Shown one piece after another: positions 24,601-36,600 of a DNA stretch of 64,000 bases. How positions within the stretch are numbered: position 1 is the first letter of the stretch; the number at the start of each line of letters is the position of its first letter. A program made the translations under genes and the position numbers. The stretch comes from Corythucha ciliata. Lineage: Eukaryota; Arthropoda; Insecta; Hemiptera; Tingidae. The stretch covers positions 23,045,253 to 23,109,252 of the forward strand of contig CM075939.1 of NCBI GenBank assembly GCA_038030265.1, read 5' to 3'. The notes beneath the pieces were generated by a model. It saw nothing but the letters and a program-made list of their open reading frames with translations, searched no databases and was not told the origin of the DNA.

Positions 24601-27600
24601 ACCAACCGAGTTCTTCCGACTAATCATTTCACAATCACCTTTACCTCCTGCGACGTGACCGTGACCGGTGTCAAGAATATAGAGTTATCATTTTTCTTCG
24701 GAGCAACGTAAGAGGTCTTGTTAGCGAGCGAAATAATGTGACAGATTTCATCAATAAAACGACGAATTTAATGAATTTGCTGCCTCCAAGGGGCAACTCG
24801 CTATAATGGAGTAATCCAGCGAACACGCACCCGGTGGGACCTCCGATTCTAGGCTACGCACTATGCTCCACATCTTTTTACAGGAGCTGCTACTGTTCTC
24901 AATTTCTCCAGCAAAGAAATTCCGTTTTGCCCGGTTTGTACTCTGTTGATGCTGCCTTCTTAGGTCTTTGAAACTCTTCCAATCTGCAGGACCGTTAGTC
25001 GTTTTAGCTTTGGCGAATGCCCCACGCACACGTTGCTGCAATTCCTTGAGCTCTGGTCCCATCCAAGGAACGGTCGACGTTTCAAGCTGCTTTGAAATCC
25101 GGGGTATGAAGCATGAATCTACTAAGTGGCAGAATTGACTGTAGAACTCGTTAAATGCCATGTCGTCGACGTCGACCCCGTCTGAGCAAAGAGCCCTAAA
25201 CGCCTCCACATCCTCCTGCCGGAACGGGCGAAAAATGAAAGAGCTTGGAAAAATCCTTTTGCATTTGTCTACCCTCAGATCGAAGCTGACAGCAAAGTGA
25301 TACGATAAGTAGAAGTCCTTCAAAGTGCTCAACTCAATAACTCGTGATACTTTATTTGTTATCACAACATCCAAGAGCGTTTTGCTTTTTTCCGTTACTC
25401 TTGTTGGATCGTTATTTAAAATTTCGAGTCCGTAAGAATGGATCAGGCTGTTCAGTTTAGTGGAACTTTCGTCGATTTCTGGCATGTTAATGTTTAGGTC
25501 TCCTGTGATGACGATGGCAGTAGCCTGTAGTCGGGTTACATTATATAAGAACGATTCGAAAATACGGAAAAAAACATTTAGGTCTGAACTCGGACTCCTA
25601 TAGATTGTCGTGATTATAAATATTTCGTTGCTTGTTTTGATTTCCACGGATGAGGATTCAAAGGTCAAGTCTTCGCTAATTTTATCAAGGGCATTGCACT
25701 TTTGTGCGAAGAAGAAAGTACTGTTTACATTTGAAGATTATCGAGCCCCCGTGTTTACTTGCTTTCCTCAAGTAGAAGGAAATAGGCGACAAATCGTTAA
25801 TTCGCGCAGTTCTCAGATTTGCTACAGACAACCATGATTCAACTAAACATACCATATCGTAGCGGTGTGAGTTGAAGTAAACATCCAACTCGTCAGTTTT
25901 GTAATGAAGGGATCGTATGTTGACACATTCCCTCCTGACACGTGCAGCATTACAGCTTCTCAGCTTGCCATTTTGGCTGTGCATTCTAAAAAAACTTCTC
26001 TACTCTCGATAACTTGGTCGGGTTTTAAAGATCCAAAGAATGTTCTCACAAAAACCCCCTCCGGCCGGCTTTCCGGTTTCATTATCTTCTGTAGGTTGTC
26101 AACCAGCACCTCGATGTGAAAAGACGCATACTCGCCGCTACGCTTGGTACGCATCTGACTGCACTTGAAGTTCTGTACGTCTAGGGAATTTAAATGCCTG
26201 ATCATGTCATCTAAAGTCACGGAGTGACTGAGTCGAGTGACGTAAACACATTTTTTTGCAGGGGCCTTAGGCGCCACTGTCAGCTTGCAGGACTGCTCAC
26301 ACAATGTCCCAACGATACCTCGTTTTGCATTTCCGCTCCTCGTCCTTGCACCAGACGAGTCCTTATGTATAATTATGTTTTGATCGTGAGAGGACGGGCT
26401 GTCAGTATTAGGAGCAGGTACTCCCACCGTCGCATTCCGTCTCTTCCTCCGTACAGATGTTTCCTTCGTTTCCTCCTCTGGGAGCTCATGTAAGTGAGCT
26501 CCGCCGGCAGGTGGCGTAGGCTCAGCTTTATCGGCATAACCGGCCGCAATGTCAACCCTGCATTGATTTTCTTCAAAATTCACCTCCTGTCTCCCAGGCA
26601 ACGCTAGCTCACCATGTTCGAAGTTCACGCTCCACCTGTCTTTTAACACCGTATGTTCGCTCTGGTGAGGGGGACCCCCCTCACGACCCTTGACCCCGGA
26701 AAACCTGTTTCCGAGCTCGGAAAGTGCCAATTTAAATATCTCCTTATTCTCAGTTTCCAACGATTTCAATCTACCAGGCAGCTCGAAATTCGTTTCTCCG
26801 AGGACTTTTAGTTGCGATGCGACCACGTCGAAGATTGCGGCAAAATCCAACGCCGACTGCTCGCCACTCATACAAACAGAAATGCGGTTAGAGCACCCCT
26901 CACAGAACCATTTAACTTTCCCCGATAAGCGTGATATGGATTGAGAACCAGAACTGGAAAACCCTCCACAACACGCATGGAAATGCTTCTTACAGATTCC
27001 ATCACATAATAAGTCTTCTGACTGGTCATTTATTAACTTTCCGCACAGAGCACAAACCACCAACCGAGACCCGTCCGCCATTGATTGATTCCGTGAAAGG
27101 GCATGCACATCCCCCCCTGCTCACCCACCAGTGTAATTACCCAGCTAGGAGTGATTCTTCGTTGTCGCGCTGACGAAACGGCTAGTTCACACAAAAACAC
27201 CCCTAAATCACCCTCATCGGTATTGGTTTCGTCGATGGATAGATTTTACGCATTCCACCACTTTGAACGCCAATTTCGCGGATTTGGTACTTGAATTTCT
27301 GAAGATGTTCATTTCTGGTCATGTTGTCGTGGAGGCCGAACAATCCAGGGATTTTCAACATTTTTGTCTCTACACAAGTTTTATTGCTACACCGAATCGA
27401 TTTTCGACCTGACTAGGACTTGTGGAGAGACAAAAATGTTGTAAATCCCTGACTTGAATTTCTATTTAAACCCAAAATTTCCAGCGTTGGCACTCACTGC
27501 ACGCAATTTTAACCCACCGAACCTAATTCGGCAAAACGTTGAGTTTGCTCACTCAAAATTCCAATTTATTGCAGGATTGGCTCTTTAAATAAGAAGAAAA

Positions 27601-30600
27601 ATTTACGTTTTTGACCAATTCAAGAGCCATTTCCGTCTTTTGCTCCGTAAAGAACAGAAATTCAATCGATTTAGATATTTCTTGAATCAAATTTTGTGGA
27701 TCTGTCACGCCAGAAACCAATTGTGAACGGCTTGGGAAACGGCTGGTTTCTGAGTCACCTTCTTCTTCTTTATGTTTCGTTGTAATGTCAATGGCTACTA
27801 TATTTATGAATTTCACCTCTTTAAACCTAATTTCGCGTATTTGGCACTTAAAGAAATGAATTGTAAGGCTTTGCCCCTCTTGAATCCACATTTTGGGGAT
27901 TTGGCACTCACAGAACCTAATTTTGCGGCTTTTCCTTACTGTATAAGCTAATTTCGCAACCCGCAAAACGAACCAATAGAGAGTTTTAGCAATCTCTTCC
28001 GCTAACGCTAACGGTAACGCTATTCATTACCGTGTTGGACTTAGCGTGTGAGTTCACTGATCAGTTTTAGCAAGATATGTCTACGCTAAATCAAGAACTA
28101 TACGTTATTTATGTTTACCAGTGAGGTTATCCTTACCTAAAGTTTTGTTTTCGCGCTGTTCCCACGAAGAGATTAAAGTTGGTTTAAATTTTCAATTTTG
28201 CGTTAAATTATCTGTGATGAAAATCTCGGGGTAAACTAGAAAAACACGCCCTAAGCGCGGCTTCAAAGTAAGCTTCACAGGTTGTAACAGCCCGATAGGT
28301 ACTATACCGTTCCCTTAAATCTCTCCGCTATTCCTCTCCATTTAGCGTGTTCCGCTATTCAAATAACGTAAACGTTATTTCTGAGCATGCGCAATTACGA
28401 TTATTTATCGTTAGCGTATACGGTAAGCGTGTGCTAAAACTCTCTAATTTCTCTGAGATTCACTCATTAAAAAATCCAACTTCACGGAATCGAATCAATC
28501 AGAAAATCAATTTTGGTTTTGGTCCTTCAAAATAGCAATTCTGCTGGTTTGGCTCTTCCGAAGTTTCAATTTCGCGGTTTTGGCACTTACGTAGCTCAAT
28601 TACGAGGTTTTCATAATTTCACAATCAAAGGTAGCAAAGAAATGCCGACGTGGACAAAAATCTCGTATTCGATTTTTTCACTTCATTCTATGGTTTTCGG
28701 GGTGAGAAACACGAATAATAGTCCAGTCAATGAGTACCTACCATTGTATCATTGTGCTAGACCTACATCGAAAGTGGTGTTTGATTTTTTTGCCCTTGTA
28801 TTGTTTTGGTGGGTTAGAAGATAAGGAATCTGAGTTTTCGTCGTCCTAACCCCTGTGCTAACTTCGGGGTAGGCGAAAAACCGTTTATTTTTTCAGATTT
28901 TTCGGGTTGTAGGCGAATAACTTTTTTCCTATGCTTCCTAGCTAAACAATAGCTACACTCATATTAGTAGAATGCAGAATAGTCAAAATTATTCACCCTT
29001 TGGGGTTTTTGTGCAACTATGGAGCTATGAATCGCTCCAAGCACAACCAATCGCAACAAAGAGGTACACTTGTATTACAGTCTCAAAAACATTTGGCTCT
29101 TCGATGATGGGCAGGGTTCCCCTTACCCCTCTACGGGTTGGTGGTCTCGATCTGGGGTCGGTCCCCTTGAAGACTGATGCGCCATCTACGGGTTAGTAAG
29201 GCAAAGCTCTTAGCATTTTAACAGAAATAACGAAATGACGATAACGGTTTAAAATAACTGCAATTATTGGCAAGTAGCAGTAGCTGTTATAAGCGTTATT
29301 TAGAAATAGCGTTTTATCTCATCACTAGTGGTCTGCCTCCTAGCTCAGTGGGCGCTCATCTTTTTTAGGAAAGGCATGACGAGGGGGTGGGTGGAGGGGA
29401 TTTTGTGTCAGGGGCTTTCTTTCGGCGCGCAGATAGTAGGAATAGGTAGCTGCCTCTCTACGAATTCGTTTTCGAGCCTAGAGGAGGGCATCTGCCCATC
29501 CCTGCAGGTTTGGCTACGCTCATGTTCTAGTTGCCAAAAAATGCCAAAATTTACCAAATGTAGGCTCGGTGGGTGTCCCATTGTATTTTCTGATAATTTG
29601 GTTTATTTAAATTTAAAAGAACTCGACATCCTCTTAACTGCATGAGAGTCTGCTACAGTTTTGATCATCATAATATGCATTGCCAATTGACTTAAGATAA
29701 AATGGATGGTTAGCACATTCATTGAGAAACTCGTGCAGCTCCGGACGACAAACGAACGGACTAGTTCTTTCAAATATGATCGTTTGGGTGGGATTAGAAG
29801 CATAATATTAATTACTCTTATTTGACAAGTTCAATTCCTAAAGTTGTTCAACTAATACAGATGGAATGCTGATGGGTTGGGTCATCCTCACTACAGTCTA
29901 CCCTCAACCCTGTTTTCTATTCATTATGAAATGAGAAATTTCTCATCCCACTCCTAGAAACTTGGGCCAACCAAACACTGGTGTTGTTGGATTGTCTTGT
30001 TGTTGATTAATTACCGTCTAGTCTCATAGGAATTCAAATTATTCACTTCTCGTTTTCAGTCGCGTCTTGCGGGTCCCTTAATTTCAAATATTGAAACTGG
30101 ATGCGTCGGAAAATTGATAACTGAATAAAGTCTCCGTTCTAGCCGGAATTTTTTCAACGCAATTGAAGGAGATATGATCCAACGCAAAGTACACATTTTA
30201 ATCATGCTTCAGGGGCTTCAAAAAGGAATGTCACAATCTGCCTTTCAACCCCCCCCCCCCTCTGTCATCCAATATTTCTTCCGTGCAAAAAGGGAGAAAA
30301 AAACACAACAACACATTTTGGTCGTTGGCTGGGATACGTATTCTTGATGGTGCGGGAAGGGGTTTCAGGTTGAGTATTGCATCACGCGCAATATGTTTCA
30401 TTCGTTCTGAATGAATATGGATGAAATGGAAAAAAGCTTTTCGTTAGATTTTGTTTAGTGTAACCCCTTTGCAATGCTACGACCGAATCTGACGCTGTCG
30501 GATCCCTCTGACTAGATTTCACCGGAGTCAGACTAACTAACAATAAGTGAAGTTAGCATGTGGTTGTTCATTAAGAACTAATTCATTTACGGAGTTTCAG

Positions 30601-33600
30601 ACTAACAATAAGTGAGCTTATTCTTACTACATCATTATGCAAAGCCCTTGAACTTTCAGTAGAAATTATACGTGTAGGTATATTTTCGAATTAAAATAAA
30701 AGCTGCGACTTAATTTCAGATATTCGTGAGAAAAATAACTCTACTCTTTTTGTGTGCTCAATGACGTGGAAAACTGCAATATAGCCAGGATTTTTCCTTC
30801 TGTGGAGTTCCCATCGAATAACTTTGCCACAGCGTCCTGCTTTTTCCTTTCAATTATCGTACTTTCGCGAGTGTTTGCAAGCTCTGTGCTATTTTGTCTG
30901 TGCAACCTATCGAAATTTCGAAGGAATAAAGTTGTTTGGTTGCATGGACTACATAGAACACATTCGTGCGGAGCTTGTGAAAACAAGTTGTAGACAATTT
31001 GCTTCCCACCCCATATAGGCTGAGTCGCAAAATCGATCCATATCCCTTCAATTGTTAATTATGGTTTCTTCCTGTATAAAGTGTATTGCTGTGAAAGCAT
31101 CAAAAGACAGATGCGTTATAAAAACAAAAGGGCGCACGTGAAATTACATAATTTGCTACAAAATATGTTGTGAGAAATAGTTATTTTTGTGGCTTGAGAA
31201 CTTTGAACATTTCTGTTTCAAGTTGATAGAATTCGCGGTTCGTTTGATATTAGTTCTATATCGCTCAAAATTAGGTTTGTCCAATTCTAAAACGTGCCCT
31301 GGCACTCAATTTATCGAGTTCCCGTAGGTGAGTGCGTGAGTGAGAGACTTTCCATTTGAAAGCCGCTCTCGCTATCGTGTTACACACACGTTTCCCCAGT
31401 TCACACACCTTAACGCTTAAATGTACCCTTTCCTCTTTCAACATTTTCACAGCCCTTCACAAAGACCATTTTTCGCTTGTAATATAAATCAGCGTTTCGT
31501 GGAATGTGTGTATTCAACCTGACACGCTTCCTAGTTGTGTCAATCATTGGTTTGGGTGAAATATTTCTTTTACCGGGATGGGGTTTTGACGCGCAAAAAT
31601 AGGGAACTTCGATAAATGAATAAAATATCGGCACCTGAGCTCCCAAAAGGGCGAATCTGGATTTACTTGAAGAAATTTCTTCAAAACTCCATTGGTCACA
31701 GTGAAGCCTGAGTATTCGGAGTTGAAGTGTTTTCACGCGACATGCTTCGAAAGTAGCCATTTTCTGTACCAAAAAAGTCTGGGAAGTTGACCATTACCGC
31801 ATAGGGGCATTCGCAAAATTGTCTGTACTAGTCCGGAGAATATTTTTCGTCCTAGTAAGGGAAGTAAATGAATTCGGGTTATAACAGTTTACAATGTTAT
31901 AACCCGATAAGGTCTTCTTGAACGAGCATACGAGAAGTCAATGGTCAGTTTGTCACAGTCCTTCACAACAAAAAACGTGGAATTCCGACCGAGGAATTAT
32001 TCAAGTATGTTTTAAAGGAAACTTCAATCAACTTCATTTACTATAAACTGGAATGAATGCCAAGCTCTTTGTCACTCCAAAGGAACGATCGGAGAAGGGC
32101 CTGATCTCTCTGAGTCGAGGAGACCTTAGGATCTTGGTGGGACATTTTCCCCTTCGATTTACACTCAGACTAATGGAGAAAGTCTGATACGGACATTTAG
32201 AGATTCTGCAACTTGGCCGTGGAAACAGCAGAGCACGTACTGTGTGAGTGCTACGCTTTCACCATCTGGGATGTGTTGTGCTTCAAGCGGAGGGCATCTC
32301 CAGGATGGCTACGGGGAATATCCTCAACTTCGTTAAGGAGTGGTGGTGGAGGACGCTTGGAAACTAGCGTCTTTCTTTGGCAGGGCAACCTGAGAGGGAC
32401 ACAACGATAGATCTTATAGGTTGAGTTGGTAGGAGATAGTTTCTTCTGGGCTTTCCTCCCCGTTTTAATTAAAAACAACAACAACTGGAATGAAGCACAG
32501 CTGGAATACACATAAATACTCAACATAGACCCACGAACACCGGTTCTCTCACCTCACTTGCTCCATTTCCACACAAGTAACCAAACCTTCTTAGTTCTTG
32601 GTTTTATAACCTTTTTCTAAGGTTCTCTTCATTGCTCGACTGGCGGGCCCCTATTTTTCAGTTTCACGTTACGTTTAATCACACTGTTTACAATAATGTC
32701 AACATTTCCTTGCTGTCGCGTGAAAAAAGTCATATATCACTTATATTCACGACCTACCCCAACTTTCGATCATCTGAGAGGAAATTTTGTGCTCTTTCCA
32801 ACAGTGTCCTTGAAAATTTCCTAGGATCAATGGTTGCTAAGATACCGACCGAGTTTTGAAGAAAACGCCTGATGCTTCGAAATTCAGGAAAACTGTGATT
32901 TCTCAGAAACTGTTGATAATCGGACCATGGTCCAGATAGTCATTTTTGACCCACATGTGATGTAGAATCACCCATTTCAATTATGCCCCATTTTCCCGTT
33001 ACACCCTGTATACCTAGTTAAGTCTTCGCGTCCATCATTCAAATCGTGCACCTTCCCAGTCACCCTTCTTCCCGATTTCCTTTCCTATATGCGGGCCTAA
33101 CAAGGCACCCTCGTTACCACCCATTACAAGAGCCAAGCACGCGAAAGTGTCGTTTTTAAAGGGCCAAACCCGGTAAGTTGGTTTTTCTGGTACCTAGCTA
33201 CAAGGGCGGATCTGGGGCCTCTCAGGGTGGGTAATCGAAACCCCTCCCCGTCCTCCATGCCCCCCTCCCCACAATGTTTAGAGCAATTTGCCAGCTCCAG
33301 GGGGAGGGGGTAATTCTGCTGTTACCCCCCCCCCCCTTAGATCCTCCTGTGCCTAGCTAATGAATCCTTTTTTGAGGAAGCTATTATAACTCGTGTAATT
33401 TGGTTTTTGTATGACCACACCCAGGCTTTGTCGAAGGGGGGGGGGATGGCACTGATTCCTTTATCTCCGGGCCCGGCCTTCCTTGGGAGCCCGTATTTCA
33501 GAAAAAGAAGAGACAAGAGGAAAAAGGAAGTTTCACTGAGGTTGAAGTTCTACTGCAGTTGTTCTCAACTGCGGGTGGAGCTTCATCGTGGTTGGAGCTT

Positions 33601-36600
33601 TACTGCGGTTTGGAACATTACTGTGGTTTGGAACTTTGCTGTGGTTGAGACGTCACTGTGGTTGGAGGTTGTAACTGTGGATAGGACCTTTGCTGTGGTT
33701 GGTCCTTGGCTGCGGTTGGACCTTATTCGTGGTTGGAACTTTACAGTAGTTTGGAGATTTCCTGTGGTTGTGGGACGTTACCGTGTTCAGAACTTTTTGC
33801 AGTTGGACCTTTGATGTGGATGGACCTTTGTTGTGGTTAACCCTTTGCTGTGGTTGGAGCTTTACTGTGATTCGGAACTTTCCTGGTGGTTGGGACGTTA
33901 CTACGGTTGGAGGATCTATTGGCGTTTTCACGCCAATACACAAAAAGCTAGTATGGAGCAGTTCTTTTCCACCGAGCAAACCTGCTAGATTGGTTCTTTT
34001 GAGACAAATGTCGTGAAATTTGGTTTTGAAATAGCCAAACTCCAGAAATATGATTTTTCTTAGAGTGAAACTTTGGGTCTCACGGGTTTGATTCTTATTG
34101 AAACAAAATTTCTCGGAACTGGTTCTCAGAAAACCAATTTATCAAGTTTTGCTCTTACCAAAACCTACAGCCAACATAGTGGGATTTTTTCACTGTTAAA
34201 TCAACTTTATTGATGAATAGGCTGATATTGGGTTTAATAGTTCAAGATGCCTGGTGGACGGTCAAGAAGAAAGAGTATTTTGCGGTCGAACAGGCTTCTG
34301 TGAGGATTACGTAGTCTAGTACCTCTATTGAAAAATTGATTTCCAAAATTTGAATTCCATTTTCTTTAGTTTGAAAATATTTAAGATTCATTAAGAAAAT
34401 ATTTAAAGATTCTTGATCAAAGACACTGCACTTTAAACTTGACTTTTCGCCCGAAAAGGTCAAATAGAAGCCGCTTTTCCAAATATCCCGCCCGATTTCT
34501 TGGTGGTTGATTGGTATTCAAACAGCGCGGAAAGAATAAAAAGTGGGGCACGTCTAGTAAATGGGACGAAATTGAGCGTTAAATTAGCCCTTTTACATCT
34601 ATCTAAAGAAGTGAAAACAGCGACAGTAAAGGTGCAAAGCCGTGGCAAATAAACCTCTCCCTTCCGTTCCAATCAATCACCACCGGAAACCCTAGTCTTT
34701 TTTTTTCCTGTACGGTTCAGGTTGTTCCGAAAAACATGTTTGAGCTATTAATTTTCAGCATACACTTGCAGAGTTCCTGTGCACCATGGTTTCCATAACA
34801 TAAGCTTGTTTTTGTTTGTATGTATTATACAGCAACATTGATTTTCATCGCTAATTTACCCGTATAAAGTGACGATGAAATATTCATTAACAAAATAATA
34901 AAGATCTGCCGTATAGAAACAAAAATTAGAAGAACTTTTTTTTATGTTGATTTTCGCAATTCAAGTTTTTTTGTCCTATTTAAAATTCAATTACTTTGTC
35001 TTGGAAGGGCTCAAGAAAAAAGGGGGAGAGATAGGCTAGGGGTTTAGAGTTTGTATAGGGTGAATAACAAAAGGAACTTCTTAAAAGAGACTATAACTTT
35101 TCTCGTCATTCTGTTTCCATTAAAAACGTTCGAAGAAACGGAATTAAGGTACTTAAAAGAGGATGAAAACTCAGGGATTGAGGCTCAAGATCATTTGATT
35201 ATTACCAGCCCATCGAGGGCTGCGTTTTGCTTTCGTTATTGATTCAGTAATATTATAATGAAGGTGGATCACATTCAAGAGGAACTTAGTTGGGCGAGGA
35301 GACAAAGTAACAAGCCTTTTTTTCCTTCGTGGAAAAATAATAACCCAATTTCTCTTATTGAAATTGAATGGCAAAACGGTCTGAAGCAATGCGATGCAGC
35401 TAGTACACCGACAAAAGCTTTTTTTTCCACGAAGACATCCAACCTCTTGATCAAGAGTGCTCTTGTCCATAGCCCTTGACCTTTTTTTCGCGCCATCAAT
35501 CTTGAAGCGGTTGCAAAAGAGAAAAAGAAGAAAAATGGACTCACCCATTTCTTTCATCTTATTTCTTCTTCTTTTTTTAGCTAACAATAAGTGCGAGTGC
35601 ACTTTCGATTCGATTGCGAAACAATAAGCATTGAACGTGTATTATGTGGCAGATATTCACTACACGACGATATTGCTCGAATTGTTTCGGTATTGACGTG
35701 TCACTTCCTTGCTCAGCTTCTCGAAAAAGTTTATTTCGGAAGTTTATAGAGAGACACGAACTCGAGTTTTATGATTTCTGCGCTAAAGTGTTCATCCTAT
35801 TTAAAGAAATCCGAGTCAAATAATAACGGTTAAACACATATTTTTGTTTTGTTTCAGGTCATAGCATTCATATGCGGAATTATGGTGATGATTCTCCTCG
35901 TACTCGCGTTAATCAGCAGCGAGTGGCTGATGGCGGCGGGCTGGCGGCAAGGTCTCTTCTATCATTGCATATCGGAGGGTGCTCCGACACCGTTGCCTTT
36001 CAATGTCAAAAATCTAGGACCTGATTGCTACAAAGCGCGAGACGCTAGTGAGTATTTATGAATTGTGTTATAATAGTAGGGGAGCCCAAGAGGGGATTTC
36101 GGGATTTACTCAAGTGCGTCAGATTAACATACTGCGGATACCTTGTACCTAGTTGAGTATCTCCACCAAATATGAGCCCTATAAATGTGGCCGCCCGTCA
36201 AGGATAAAGCGTCAGATTAGTAAAAAAAAAATTGATCATCAGACATTCTCGAGCGCGTCAGATTAAGGAAGTGGGAATTAATTACATGCTAAAAAGTCTA
36301 TATTCCACTAATCTGACAATTTAAGAGTGACGCAAAAACGGAGGAGGTCTACAAACTTGTAAAAAAAAACGTCATCTTGACATTCTCGAGCGTGGCTACT
36401 TTATTTTTTTATTTTGAAGGGAATAATTCAAGGATAACGAAAAATATCTAATCTGACGATTTTCATAAGCCGAAATAGAAAAAAATCGTCGATAAAGTTT
36501 AGTCATTATTCAACTCTTGGGGCCAATTCAGTGAAACTTAGCGCCCACCCGTCTTGTGTGAAACATATGTTCCAATTCGGGAAGACGGGTGGATAGCGCC

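Larger units (their letters stand above)
23028..27130 (-). mobile_element. Nearly full-length CR1/Jockey-superfamily LINE with PHD-finger ORF1
   Basis: Reading on the minus strand: a short 5' UTR, ORF1 (27108-25960), an ORF2 overlapping it by 25 nt (start 25984) with endonuclease and reverse transcriptase, stop at 23119, a short 3' UTR and a TTATTATTATT-type simple tail ending near 23028. An ORF1 with a PHD finger and a non-poly-A tail fit CR1/L2/Jockey-superfamily elements. At least three frameshifts make ORF2 non-functional. The 5' boundary is an estimate, and no target-site duplication could be identified. Confidence 0.85.

Noticed and set aside
29333..29365. tRNA A-box-like TAGCTCAGTGGGCGC
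   Set aside because: No B-box within the required distance and no acceptor stem; not a tRNA gene.
33407..33814. 135-codon frame rich in W and V
   Set aside because: It is the translation of the GTGGTTGGA minisatellite.
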